From UBA2336 sp964597075 (GTDB lineage: Bacteria > Bacteroidota > Bacteroidia > Cytophagales > Cyclobacteriaceae), in NCBI GenBank assembly GCA_964597075.1, contig CAZQXC010000003.1, positions 1 through 64,000 on the forward strand: 64,000 nt of DNA, given 5' to 3'. Every line of letters starts with the position of its first letter. The first letter of the stretch is position 1. A program made the translations under genes and the position numbers. The notes under the pieces were generated by a model, which saw only the letters and a program-made list of their open reading frames with translations, did no database searches and was not told the origin of the DNA. Shown in pieces: positions 8,311 to 17,538 of the stretch.

Positions 8311-8347
8311 CTGACGAATATCAGTTTTATGCGGTGATATTCATCAC
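8311..8347 (-). promoter_or_regulatory. two Crp/Fnr-like palindromes upstream of the CBS gene
   Basis: CTGACGAATATCAG (8311-8324) and GTGATATTCATCAC (8334-8347) are each palindromes of the form nTGA-N6-TCAn, with centres 23 bp apart. A near -7 element (TACTTTG on the minus strand, 8282-8288) would put the first palindrome about 42 bp upstream of the start of transcription, the classical activating position for Crp/Fnr proteins. Confidence 0.5.
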
Positions 8348-8429
8348 GAAGAATGACCGGAAAGCGACTTATTTGTTCCCGGCCATTTTAACCTAGTTAG
8401 TTTTGTAGAGAAGCCTGTTTTGGCAGAAT

Positions 8430-10070
8430 TTATTCCCAAATAACCTTTCCCTTTTCGCTGTACCACTTCGGGTAGTGGGGCAGGTGTATTTTTTCCACCT
8501 CGTTGCGCTTAACTTTTAGCGTTGGCGTCAGCAGGTTATTTTCTACAGACCATTCGTGTTTCATAATCACGGCTTTTTCGATATGCTCGTGTGATTCGAG
8601 GGTTGGATTCACCTCTTCAATGGTTCTGCTAATGCTTTGTATAACCTGATCTTTGGGTTTCGTTTTTCCGGAAGCAGATAACACGGTTAACACAATGGGC
8701 TGCGGCACGCCCATGCCCACTACGCAAACCTGTTCAATATCCGGGTTGGAGAGTAACAGCATTTCAATCGGGGCCGGGGCGATGTATTTTCCTTTATCGG
8801 TTTTGAACAGGTCTTTTACCCGTCCGGTGATGGTTAAAAATCCATCGCTTGAAATTTCTCCCTGGTCACCGGTTTTTAAATATCCCTCTTCGTCAAATAG
8901 TTCTTTGGTAAGTTCGGGCTCTTTATAATATCCTATGGTAAGTCCCGGACATTTCACCCTAATCTCTCCGCCTTCAGCAATTTTCACCTGCAGTCCCTTT
9001 AGCGGCATTCCAACGGTTCCAAATCGGTTTGCATCGTTTCGGTTAAAGTGGGCATAGACACAATCTTCAGTCATACCATATGCCTGCAAAATTTCAATGC
9101 CTATGGACCGGTACCAATTCAGCATGTCAACAGAAATAGGTGCAGCCCCGCTGAAGATTTGTTTGGCACGGGAAAGACCCAGTCCCTTTTTAATTTTTTT
9201 CCGGATCAGCGTGTTGACAATGGGAATAGCCAGGAGCGTATTCAGTTTTTTCTGCGGCAACTTCTCTGTTATTTTCTCCCGGAACTTTGCCCAGATGCGG
9301 GGAACAGCAAAAAAGTGAGTGGGTTGTGTGTCGGACAAGTTCTGCGCAAAGGACTCGAGTGTTTCGGCAAAGGAGAACGTGCCTCCCTGATAAACGCCCA
9401 TCATCTCAATGCCCATGCGTTCAGCGATATGACTCATCGGAAGGTAGGAAAACAGAACAGGATGCTTTTGAATGCCGAGCTCGGGGATTGCATTTGTCAG
9501 GGTAGAATCGAAGGTGGACACCGTATGCATTACCCCTTTTGGCTTTCCGGTAGTGCCGGAAGTATACATGATGGTTAATAGGTCATCGCTCTTCCACGTA
9601 TAGGATTGCTGAAGGGGCGAATACTGACTTACCCAGTTTTCCCAGGAATGATCTTCATCAATACCATAGGTAGTTATACCCAGTTTCAGAACAGTATCTG
9701 GTATACCCTGCCGCTGCGGACTGTAATCATCCAGCTTGCCTATGATAATCATTTTGGATTCGCTGTGTTCCAGAATCTGGTTGATGACGTGTGCCGTAAT
9801 GGTGGCATAAAGCGGTACAGAAATACAGCCCGCCATCATAATGGCTAAATCCGCCATAACCCAGTGAGCACAATTTTTTGAGAGAATGGCAATCTTGCTT
9901 CCTTCCGGGAAATTCTGGGCTTTAATACCGCTGGCAATACGCCTGATTTCATCACCAGCCTGGTGGTACGTCCACGTTTTCCATTGGCCGTTAAAGGGTT
10001 GGCGAAGAAACACTGCTTGTGGGATTTCTTTCTCCCATTTTAAAAACTGTGCTAGCGGACTTGAGCTCAT
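8430..10070 (-). CDS. AMP-dependent synthetase, long-chain acyl-CoA ligase type
   Basis: The 546-residue enzyme is an ANL-superfamily adenylate-forming ligase that activates a carboxylate (probably a fatty acid) with ATP and then with CoA. Landmarks in order are the P-loop-like YTSGTTGKPKGV (around residue 168), LPMSHIAERM, the AYGMTE motif, and the hinge/C-terminal sequence TGDQGEISSDGFLTITGRVKDLFKT leading to GKYIAPAPIE. The last element is typical of FadD-like long-chain ligases, and the total length is on the short side for them. No membrane segment is obvious. Monocistronic, divergent from polA with a 77-bp gap between the two starts. Confidence 0.92.
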   Translation of the reverse strand: MSSSPLAQFLKWEKEIPQAVFLRQPFNGQWKTWTYHQAGDEIRRIASGIKAQNFPEGSKIAILSKNCAHWVMADLAIMMAGCISVPLYATITAHVINQILEHSESKMIIIGKLDDYSPQRQGIPDTVLKLGITTYGIDEDHSWENWVSQYSPLQQSYTWKSDDLLTIMYTSGTTGKPKGVMHTVSTFDSTLTNAIPELGIQKHPVLFSYLPMSHIAERMGIEMMGVYQGGTFSFAETLESFAQNLSDTQPTHFFAVPRIWAKFREKITEKLPQKKLNTLLAIPIVNTLIRKKIKKGLGLSRAKQIFSGAAPISVDMLNWYRSIGIEILQAYGMTEDCVYAHFNRNDANRFGTVGMPLKGLQVKIAEGGEIRVKCPGLTIGYYKEPELTKELFDEEGYLKTGDQGEISSDGFLTITGRVKDLFKTDKGKYIAPAPIEMLLLSNPDIEQVCVVGMGVPQPIVLTVLSASGKTKPKDQVIQSISRTIEEVNPTLESHEHIEKAVIMKHEWSVENNLLTPTLKVKRNEVEKIHLPHYPKWYSEKGKVIWE

Positions 10071-10147
10071 AATTCAGATGGTTTAAGGTCTGTCTATTTA
10101 CTCAGAAAAGTGTAAAAATAAAAGCCCTTCTTTTCTACCTTCGCCAA

Positions 10148-12871
10148 ATGAGTGAATATACTAAGAAGCTTTTTTTACTGGATGCCTATGCATTGATCTA
10201 CCGCGCGCATTTTGCGTTTACTAAAACACCCCGCATTAATTCAAAAGGTCATAATACCTCTGTCCCGTTTGGGTTTACCAACACCTTACTGGAAGTTTTG
10301 CAAAAACAAAAGCCAACACACATTGGTGTGGCGTTCGATACAGCTGCACCAACCTTTCGCGATGAGATATTTGGGGAATATAAAGCCAACCGTCAGGAAA
10401 CACCAGAAGATATTCGCTATGGCGTGCCCAAGGTGAAGGAGATTCTAAATGCTTTTAACATTCCTATTCTGGAGAAAGATGGTTTTGAGGCAGACGATAT
10501 TATCGGAACGTTAGCCCATCAGGCTGAAGCTGCGGGCTTTGAGGTTTATATGATGACCCCCGATAAAGACTTTGGGCAATTGGTAACAGAGCGTGTGAAA
10601 TTGTACAAGCCGGCCTATATGGGCAATGCCGTAGACGTTGTGGGCCCACGGGAAGTATGTGAAAAATGGGATATTGAGAATGTAAACCAGGTTATTGAAA
10701 TGCTGGGCTTGCAGGGCGATAGCGCTGATAATATTCCCGGCATTCCGGGTTTTGGCCCGAAAACAGCAGCTGCCTTACTCAAGAAATACAAAACCATAGA
10801 AGGAATTATTGAACATGTTTCGGAATTAAAAGGAAAACAGAAGGAACTGATTGAGCAATATGGTGAGCAGGCACTGCTCTCCCGAAAGCTGGCTACCATA
10901 ATTCTGGATGTTCCAGTGGCATTCCATGAAGAATTGTTGAAGTATAACGGTCCAAATGAACAGTTGCTGAAGCCAATCTTCCATGAGCTGGAATTTAAAA
11001 CGATGATGAACCGGGTATTTGGAGATTCATCCGCTCCTATTGCTGTAGCACCCAAAGCCTCCCAACTTTCCATGTTCGGTCAAGCTTCTTCGGAGGAAAT
11101 TTTTGAAGAGAAGCATGAAAAGGTAGCTGGCGAAAGCATGAGCTTTTCAAACGATCGTGTTACATATCTGCGGATAAGTGACAAAGTAAAAATGGATGAA
11201 TTAATTCTCCGTTTGAAAGAGAGTAAAGAATTTTCCCTTTACGTTGACGTAGATGATCATCATACGATAAAAACACTGATTTTTTCTTACAAGCGCGGTG
11301 AAGCTTATGCCGTTCAGGTTGATAATGAAAAGACGCTGCAAGCTTTTACAGCAGTTGTAGCGGATGAATCTAAACTTAAAATAGGTCATAATGTTAAGAG
11401 CACAATATTACGACTACGTGAACATGGCGTTACTATAAGCAGTCCGTTGTTTGACACGATGATTGCCCATTACCTGGTGGAGCCCGAATCCGCGCATGAT
11501 TTGCAAACACTTACAGAATTATACTTCAATTACCGAACCATGGGCGACAAGGATGGGGAGGCTTATGATCGCCAGTGCGAGTATGCTGACTACACCCTTC
11601 AATTAAAAAGTAAGCTTCAGCCTGAGCTTGAAAAGCGAGGACACTCCAGTTTAATGCGCGATGTGGAGATGCCGTTGGTACAGGTATTGGCCAGCATGGA
11701 GTATGAGGGTGTTACCCTTGATGAAGATGTGCTTTCTAAAATGTCGGATGACTTGAAATCTGAAAGTGAGCGCGTGCAAAAGGAAATTTTTAAACTGGCA
11801 GGCCAGGAGTTTAATATAAGCTCACCAAAGCAGTTGGGCGAAGTCCTTTTTGATAAGATGAAACTGGGGGACAAGCCCAAGAAAACAAAAACCGGGCAGT
11901 ATGCTACGGGCGAGGATGTGCTTAACAAGCTTGCCGGTGAAAGTGAGATCGTAAAAAAAATTCTGGATTATCGGGAATACGAAAAATTACGATCCACGTA
12001 TGTTGATGCCTTACCAAAACTCATCGACAAGCGCGATGGAAGAATTCACACCGACTACCGGCAGGCTGTTGCGGCTACCGGTCGGCTAAGTTCAAACAAT
12101 CCGAACCTGCAGAACATACCCATCCGTACAGAAAAAGGAAGACAAATCAGAAAGGCATTTATTCCCCGTGATGAAAATTTCGTATTCATGTCGGCCGATT
12201 ATTCGCAGATAGAACTGCGTATTGCGGCTTCCTTTGCTAAGGATGAGATTATGATTGAGGCCTTTAAAAACAAACGCGACATTCACACCACCACCGCAGC
12301 AAAAGTATTTAAGGTGCCCATCGAACAAGTAACGCCTGATATGAGGCGTAAGGCCAAGGAAGTTAATTTTGGAATTCTATATGGAAGCACGGCTTTTGGC
12401 TTATCCCAAAACCTGAACATCTCACGATCGGAGGCAGCAGAAATTATCAGCGCGTATTTTGAAGAGTTCCCGGCCATTAAGCGGTATATGGACAACTCCA
12501 TTTTAGAAGCGCGTGAAAAGGAGTATGTAGAAACGATTTTGGGAAGAAGACGATACCTGCGCGATATTAATTCACGAAACATCACCACGCGTGGCTTTGC
12601 CGAACGAAATGCCATCAACGCACCCATTCAAGGTAGCGCTGCCGATATCATAAAAATTGCAATGGTGAATATTCACCGTTGGATGGTTAAAGAAAATGTA
12701 AAATCACGCATGATCATGCAGGTACACGATGAATTGGTTTTTGATGTACACAAAGATGAAGTGGAGTTGATTAAAGATAATGTGAGCAAGTTCATGAAGA
12801 GTGCCGTTCATCTGGAGGTACCGATGGAAGTGGAAGTAGGTGTAGGTAAAAACTGGTTGGAGGCGCATTAA
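10148..12871 (+). CDS. polA: DNA polymerase I
   Basis: The 907-residue protein has the full three-part plan: a 5' nuclease (residues 1-290, with FDTAAPTFR, DGFEADDIIG and GDSADNIPG), a 3'-5' exonuclease-like middle (about 350-500) and a family A polymerase (about 520-907; DYSQIELR near 684, RRKAKEVNFGILYG near 733, VHDELVF near 859). It replaces RNA primers and fills repair gaps. In the middle domain the catalytic acidic residues are altered: the Asp-x-Glu of Exo I is DVD, the Asp of Exo II is Thr in KSTILRL, and the Asp of Exo III is Tyr before ADYTLQL. Proofreading is therefore probably absent. A promoter-like TACCTTCG ends 4 nt before the ATG. Confidence 0.97.
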   Translation: MSEYTKKLFLLDAYALIYRAHFAFTKTPRINSKGHNTSVPFGFTNTLLEVLQKQKPTHIGVAFDTAAPTFRDEIFGEYKANRQETPEDIRYGVPKVKEILNAFNIPILEKDGFEADDIIGTLAHQAEAAGFEVYMMTPDKDFGQLVTERVKLYKPAYMGNAVDVVGPREVCEKWDIENVNQVIEMLGLQGDSADNIPGIPGFGPKTAAALLKKYKTIEGIIEHVSELKGKQKELIEQYGEQALLSRKLATIILDVPVAFHEELLKYNGPNEQLLKPIFHELEFKTMMNRVFGDSSAPIAVAPKASQLSMFGQASSEEIFEEKHEKVAGESMSFSNDRVTYLRISDKVKMDELILRLKESKEFSLYVDVDDHHTIKTLIFSYKRGEAYAVQVDNEKTLQAFTAVVADESKLKIGHNVKSTILRLREHGVTISSPLFDTMIAHYLVEPESAHDLQTLTELYFNYRTMGDKDGEAYDRQCEYADYTLQLKSKLQPELEKRGHSSLMRDVEMPLVQVLASMEYEGVTLDEDVLSKMSDDLKSESERVQKEIFKLAGQEFNISSPKQLGEVLFDKMKLGDKPKKTKTGQYATGEDVLNKLAGESEIVKKILDYREYEKLRSTYVDALPKLIDKRDGRIHTDYRQAVAATGRLSSNNPNLQNIPIRTEKGRQIRKAFIPRDENFVFMSADYSQIELRIAASFAKDEIMIEAFKNKRDIHTTTAAKVFKVPIEQVTPDMRRKAKEVNFGILYGSTAFGLSQNLNISRSEAAEIISAYFEEFPAIKRYMDNSILEAREKEYVETILGRRRYLRDINSRNITTRGFAERNAINAPIQGSAADIIKIAMVNIHRWMVKENVKSRMIMQVHDELVFDVHKDEVELIKDNVSKFMKSAVHLEVPMEVEVGVGKNWLEAH

Positions 12872-12923
12872 ACGGCCAATCGCTCAGCTCTGGAGAAAGG
12901 CAGGAAAAACGAGATAAGTGCTT

Positions 12924-13907
12924 ATGAATATACATACCAAAACAAAAGAAGCAGTGCCCTTAAAAGGAGACATTGAAGAAGCGCACAAACGTATCAAGGA
13001 ATACATCCACCGAACACCAGTAATCAGTTCAACTGGAATAAATGAGCTGGCAGGATGTAAAATTTATTTTAAGTGCGAAAACTTTCAGAAGATCGGTGCT
13101 TTTAAAGCGCGCGGTGCCATGAATGCAGCACTTTCCTTAAGTAAAGAAGATCTTGAAAAGGGATTGGCCACTCACTCTTCCGGCAATCATGCACAGGCGC
13201 TCGCACGAGCCGCAAAATTACTGGGTGTACCTGCTTACATTGTTATGCCTTCCACGGCACCAGAAGTTAAGAAGCGAGGCGTAAAAGGTTTTCAAGGGCA
13301 AATTTTTGAATGTGAGCCCACCCTTGAAGCACGTGAATCGACATTGGCGGATGTTATAAAAAAAACCAACGCTACGGAAATTCACCCTTTCAATAATTAC
13401 GATGTGATTGCCGGGCAGGCAACGGCAGCAAAGGAGCTTATTGAAGATATGGAGAAACTTGATTTCATATTGGTGCCTGTTGGCGGTGGCGGGTTACTCA
13501 GCGGCACTGCTCTTGCAGCGAAATATTTTTCGCCAGGCACGCAGGTGATAGCCGGTGAACCTGAAGGTGCTGATGATGCTTACCGCTCGCTGAAAAGCGG
13601 CAAGATAGAACCTTCGCAGGCGAAAGGTGTTGCGGATGGATTACTCACTACTTTAGGTGACAAAACCTTCCCCATTATCCGCGACTATGTAAAGGAAATC
13701 ATTACCGTTACTGATGCGGAGATCATTTCGGCTATGCGGTTGATCTGGGAACGAATGAAAGTCATCGTTGAGCCTTCTTGCGCTGTTCCGTTAGCTGCAT
13801 TGCTGAAAGAGAAGAAAAAATTTGCCGGAAAAGAGGTGGGTATTATTCTATCCGGTGGGAATGTTGACGTAGAGCAAGCGTGCAAATTATTGACGGAGTA
13901 TAAATAG
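12924..13907 (+). CDS. PLP-dependent threonine/serine dehydratase or serine racemase-like enzyme
   Basis: A fold-type II PLP enzyme of about 327 residues. The Schiff-base lysine sits in GAFKARGAMNA, the substrate loop is SSGNHAQALA, and the phosphate-binding glycine loop is VGGGGLLSG. The stretch GEPEGADDAYRSL carries the acidic residues that bind the divalent metal in serine racemase-type members. There is no C-terminal ACT domain, so it is not the isoleucine-regulated IlvA but a short catabolic threonine/serine dehydratase or a racemase; the two cannot be separated by eye. A GTG at 12918 would add two residues; I chose the ATG at 12924. It follows polA by about 50 bp and may be co-transcribed. 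Confidence 0.88.
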   Translation: MNIHTKTKEAVPLKGDIEEAHKRIKEYIHRTPVISSTGINELAGCKIYFKCENFQKIGAFKARGAMNAALSLSKEDLEKGLATHSSGNHAQALARAAKLLGVPAYIVMPSTAPEVKKRGVKGFQGQIFECEPTLEARESTLADVIKKTNATEIHPFNNYDVIAGQATAAKELIEDMEKLDFILVPVGGGGLLSGTALAAKYFSPGTQVIAGEPEGADDAYRSLKSGKIEPSQAKGVADGLLTTLGDKTFPIIRDYVKEIITVTDAEIISAMRLIWERMKVIVEPSCAVPLAALLKEKKKFAGKEVGIILSGGNVDVEQACKLLTEYK

Positions 13908-13918
13908 AAAAATCAGCA

Positions 13919-14070
13919 CGTCATTGCGCCTGCCCGCCTTTGGAGGGAGCGGAAGGGCTGAATGTGCGGCAGCGTGAAGCAATCCCAAACTACGCATTTT
14001 GTTCTCATCATGTAGTGTGTGATTGCTTCGTCATGCTTGCCCTCATTCCTCCCCATTCCTTGCAATGAAC
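13919..14070. repeat. intergenic dyad repeat
   Basis: GAAGCAATC (13976-13984) and GATTGCTTC (14021-14029) form a perfect 9-bp inverted repeat, nested inside a degenerate outer pair, CGTCATTGCG (13919-13928) and TTGCAATGA (about 14060-14068). The arrangement resembles dispersed palindromic elements seen in intergenic DNA of many bacteria. It fills the space between the convergent dehydratase and M1 peptidase genes. Confidence 0.5.
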
Positions 14071-14083
14071 TATGTTAATTTAA

Positions 14084-16306
14084 TTAATTCGTTCCCTTCT
14101 TAAACTGATCAAATTTCGAATTGGTTGCTCGTTTTGGAAACACATTATCTGCAGTGTTGATATCGGTAGTTTCCTTGAAAGGGTCAAGTACAATGTCCAC
14201 CACTTCTTTATCCTTTACAAAAACTTTCGTTACCGTATTTTCATTCATTCGCCAGATCTCGGCAGGAATCCGATCAACTTCTTTGGAGCCATCTTTAAAG
14301 GTCCATTCAATGATAACCGGCATTACCAGGCCACCACTATTAGTCAACTTTACTTCATAAAGATTTTTGTTTTGAAGTTTATCAAAAATGGCTTTGTCAT
14401 CCACACGGTTTTGAAATTCGCCATAAAATCGTTGATCAGTAGGAAGTATGCTGATGGGCTCTGGTCCTGCTGAAAAGTCATTGTACTGTTTTTTACCGGC
14501 ACCTGAACCTGCTTCAGTTTTTTTGGCCGAAACCTGTTTTTCCATTTTGGTTTGCTCGGTACGGAGGGTATACCATTTCACCTGATCAATAGATTGATCA
14601 ACATTATCGGTGGTGTAAAACCATCCTTTCCAGAACCAATCCAGGTCAACCGCAGATGCATCTTCCATCGTACGGAAGAAATCGGCTGGCATAGGATGTT
14701 TAAACGCCCATCGTTCTGCGTATTCTTTGAAGGCTTTATCAAAAAGATTTTTACCCATTACGGTTTCGCGCAGGATGTACATCGCGGTTGCGGCTTTCTG
14801 ATATTGTTCGGCACCGAATTGAATGATCTGTTCAGAGTTGGTCATCAGTGGGCGTTGTAACGATTTATCGCCCTTCATGTAGCCAACCAAGCCTGACGGC
14901 AGTCCTCGGCTCCAGTTGTCGTTTGGATAGCGCTCCAGTTCGGTTACCAATTGAACAAAGCTGTTAATTCCTTCATCCATCCAGGTCCACTGGCGCTCAT
15001 CGTTGTTAATGATCATGGGGAAGAAGTTATGTCCTACTTCGTGAACAATTACACCAATCATACGAGTCCTGTCGGAGGTGGTATAACTTCCATCCTTCTT
15101 TGGTCGGCCAAAGTTGAAACAGATCATTGGATACTCCATACCAATGGAAGCTGCGTGTACTGAAATGGCCACCGGATAAGGGTAGTCAATCGTCATGCGG
15201 GAATAAACTTCCAATGTGTTTTTTACGGCCAATGTTGATTCTTTTTCCCACAGCGGGTTTCCCTCTTTTGGATAGAATGACATCGCCAATGGAGTATTGT
15301 TATCAAGCTTCACCGCCTGGGCATCCCAAATGAATTTCCGAGAGGAGGCAAAGGCAAAGTCGCGCACATTATCGGCATGGAACTCCCAGGTATTTTTGGC
15401 TTTCGATTTTGTTTTCTCTTTTTGAATTGCCTCAGCTTGCGTTACAATGAGTACAGGTTTATCGAAAGATGTTTTCGCTTTTTCAAAGCGTTCAATTTCA
15501 GTTTTTGCGAGGACATCTTTAGGATTTTGCAAGCTTCCGGTAGATGCTACAATATGATCGGAAGGAACCGTGATTTTTACTTTGTAGTCTCCGAAGGGTA
15601 ACGCGAACTCACCTTGTCCGAGGAATTGCTTGTTCTGCCAACCATTCACATCATCAAACACACACATCCGTGGAAAGAACTGTGCAATGGTATAAACGTA
15701 ATTTCCATCTTCAGGAAAAAATTCCAATCCACTACGCTCGCCATCTTTCATTCGGTCGCCTATGTTGTACGACCACTCTACCTGAAAGGAATATTTCTGT
15801 CCGGCTGCAAGCACCTGGGGTAAGTCCACGCGCATCATGGTTTGATTGATGGTAAATGGAAGAGCATTGCCGGAAGCATCTTTTACTGATTTAATCTTGT
15901 AGCCACCATCAAAATCGTACAGGCCTAATGAGGCAGCAACAAATTTGGTGGGAATAGAATCGCGCAGACTGGATGGCCTGGTCTGACTCTTCAGGCTGTT
16001 CTGTGCAATTACATTCTGATCTAATTGCATCCACAGGTACTTTAAATTTTCAGGTGAGTTGTTATGGTAGGTAATCGTTTCTGATCCGGTTATAGACTGG
16101 TTGTCATCATTGAGTTCTACACTGATCACATAGTCGGCTTTTTGTTGCCAGTACTTTGGCCCTGGCGCTCCCGAGCCTGTGCGGTATTCGTTCGGTGTAG
16201 GCAATGTAATACCGAGCTGTTCAAATTTGCCCTGCCATTTGGCGGGTTCTTGCGCCCACAGCGTAAAGGCCTGAAATGCAAAAAATAATACAAGTAGATT
16301 TTTCAT
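14084..16306 (-). CDS. M1-family metallopeptidase (aminopeptidase N-like)
   Basis: The 740-residue exported protein (signal peptide MKNLLVLFFAFQAFTLWAQ) is a gluzincin with the zinc motif HEVGH (His422, Glu423, His426) and the third ligand Glu445 exactly 18 residues later in WMDEGIN. The exopeptidase signature GxMEN appears as IGMEYP, with Glu conserved but Asn replaced by Tyr, as in the Bacteroidota subgroup of M1 proteins. The N-terminal beta-sandwich is seen in NDDNQSITGSETITYHNNSP; the C-terminal part ends in a beta-rich region instead of the large helical ERAP domain. It probably trims peptides in the periplasm. A HupE-like gene lies 32 bp upstream on the same strand. Confidence 0.92.
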   Translation of the reverse strand: MKNLLVLFFAFQAFTLWAQEPAKWQGKFEQLGITLPTPNEYRTGSGAPGPKYWQQKADYVISVELNDDNQSITGSETITYHNNSPENLKYLWMQLDQNVIAQNSLKSQTRPSSLRDSIPTKFVAASLGLYDFDGGYKIKSVKDASGNALPFTINQTMMRVDLPQVLAAGQKYSFQVEWSYNIGDRMKDGERSGLEFFPEDGNYVYTIAQFFPRMCVFDDVNGWQNKQFLGQGEFALPFGDYKVKITVPSDHIVASTGSLQNPKDVLAKTEIERFEKAKTSFDKPVLIVTQAEAIQKEKTKSKAKNTWEFHADNVRDFAFASSRKFIWDAQAVKLDNNTPLAMSFYPKEGNPLWEKESTLAVKNTLEVYSRMTIDYPYPVAISVHAASIGMEYPMICFNFGRPKKDGSYTTSDRTRMIGVIVHEVGHNFFPMIINNDERQWTWMDEGINSFVQLVTELERYPNDNWSRGLPSGLVGYMKGDKSLQRPLMTNSEQIIQFGAEQYQKAATAMYILRETVMGKNLFDKAFKEYAERWAFKHPMPADFFRTMEDASAVDLDWFWKGWFYTTDNVDQSIDQVKWYTLRTEQTKMEKQVSAKKTEAGSGAGKKQYNDFSAGPEPISILPTDQRFYGEFQNRVDDKAIFDKLQNKNLYEVKLTNSGGLVMPVIIEWTFKDGSKEVDRIPAEIWRMNENTVTKVFVKDKEVVDIVLDPFKETTDINTADNVFPKRATNSKFDQFKKGTN

Positions 16307-16338
16307 GTTTTACGTATTAATCTATATAGTTAAATGAT

Positions 16339-16923
16339 TTACCAGGGGTAAGTGTCCTTCATCAGCACCAATGCAATTCCTGCAATGGCGGAGGAGATAA
16401 CGAGTTTCCAGTCTCTTCGGCTTAGGCTAAAAAGGTCGACCAAAATAAAGCTGATGACCATAAAAACGGAAACGATAATTAGCTGACCCACTTCAAGGCC
16501 TACATTAAAGGCAAAAAGCGGGGACACAATGCTTTGGTTTTTACCCAATATTGCTTGCAGGTAATTGGAAAAACCCAAACCATGTATTAGACCGAAGAAA
16601 AGGGCATACCCGTAATTAATATAGGTGGTGCGATCCGTTACGTCAGTTTTACGAAAAATATTGGAAAATGCGGTGATGAATATCGTTAGGGGAATAAGGA
16701 ATTCAATCAACGCACCATCTACTACAATTATCTTCAAGGTTGCCAACGCCAGCGTAATGGAGTGCCCAAGGGTAAAAGCCGTTACCAAAATCAGTAATTT
16801 TTTCCAATCGCGCATCAGGTAAATTGCACACAAGGCAACTACAAAAAGAATATGGTCATATCCGTTGTTGTAATCGAGAATGTGATCTTTACCTAAGGCA
16901 AAGTATAATTGAAAGGCATTCAT
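16339..16923 (-). CDS. HupE/UreJ-2 family membrane protein
   Basis: The 194-residue integral membrane protein has about six hydrophobic helices. It shows the HupE/UreJ-2 signature: a conserved acidic/aromatic N-terminal segment (HILDYNNGYDHILFV), the LVTAFTLGHSITLALA helix with a buried His, and FFGLIHGLGFSNYL with a second His. HupE/UreJ proteins are nickel or cobalt transporters in hydrogenase and urease loci, but no such enzymes are here. This branch is found in Bacteroidota next to M1 peptidases, and its cargo is unproven. The ATG lies near the start region of the divergent DUF6702 gene. Confidence 0.82.
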   Translation of the reverse strand: MNAFQLYFALGKDHILDYNNGYDHILFVVALCAIYLMRDWKKLLILVTAFTLGHSITLALATLKIIVVDGALIEFLIPLTIFITAFSNIFRKTDVTDRTTYINYGYALFFGLIHGLGFSNYLQAILGKNQSIVSPLFAFNVGLEVGQLIIVSVFMVISFILVDLFSLSRRDWKLVISSAIAGIALVLMKDTYPW

Positions 16924-16980
16924 AGATTTTATAAAAAACCTGCAAGTATACTGTTATTTGTGAAAATTACGTTCAGTTTA

Positions 16981-17529
16981 ATGATGGTTGGTTTTCTTCC
17001 AGCGTCACGGAAATGGTTATTTTTGCCGTCCTTAGCTATGGTTATTCTTTTTACTTTCTTGCTTTGTCTTTCGGCTCCAGCCCACCCCATTCATATATCG
17101 GTTACAGAAATCGAGTTTGATGAAAAGGAGATGGAGTTGGAAATAGTGATGCGAATTTTTGCTGATGATCTGGAAACCTCCATCCGCGTGGATCGAAATG
17201 AGCCTGAGTTGGACTTGCTACATCCAGCTAACGGACAAACAACAGATGAACTGGCAAAAGTGTATATTCTGAAGCGGCTAAGTGTATCACTGGACGGGAA
17301 ACCTCAGAAGCTGAATTACCTGGGCTCAGAATTTGATGGCGAGGCCTTGGTTTTTTATATTCAGGTAACGCAGGTAAAAAAGTGGAATTCGATTACTATC
17401 ATGAACAAGGTAATCCTGGAAACCTATGACGATCAATCGAACCTTGTACATGTTGCGGTTAAGGGGAAAACCAAAAGCCTCCGGTTGATGCGAAACAATC
17501 CTTCAGGAACAATTACGTTTGATAAGTAA
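16981..17529 (+). CDS. DUF6702 family exported protein
   Basis: A protein of about 182 residues with a hydrophobic leader (ending near CLSAPAHP) and then a beta-rich domain opening with HPIHISVTEIEFDEKEMELEIVMR, the standard start of DUF6702. A second conserved part is EIVMRIFADDLETSI. Function is unknown. Upstream in-frame start codons exist at 16909, 16981 and 17038. The first would overlap the divergent HupE gene by 15 bp. The last leaves a very short leader. 16981 gives a plausible two-part signal sequence and is my choice, with moderate certainty. Ends 9 bp before gldB, so it is probably co-transcribed with it. Confidence 0.75.
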   Translation: MMVGFLPASRKWLFLPSLAMVILFTFLLCLSAPAHPIHISVTEIEFDEKEMELEIVMRIFADDLETSIRVDRNEPELDLLHPANGQTTDELAKVYILKRLSVSLDGKPQKLNYLGSEFDGEALVFYIQVTQVKKWNSITIMNKVILETYDDQSNLVHVAVKGKTKSLRLMRNNPSGTITFDK

Positions 17530-17538
17530 ATACATGCT

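Noticed and set aside
9048..9578. Long plus-strand open frame (176 codons) antisense to the acyl-CoA synthetase
   Set aside because: The minus-strand frame carries all ligase motifs; the antisense frame has no recognisable domain and unlikely composition (many Cys, His and Arg).
16909..16980. ATG at 16909 as the start of the DUF6702 gene
   Set aside because: It would overlap the divergent HupE-like gene and add a basic, non-signal stretch before the leader.
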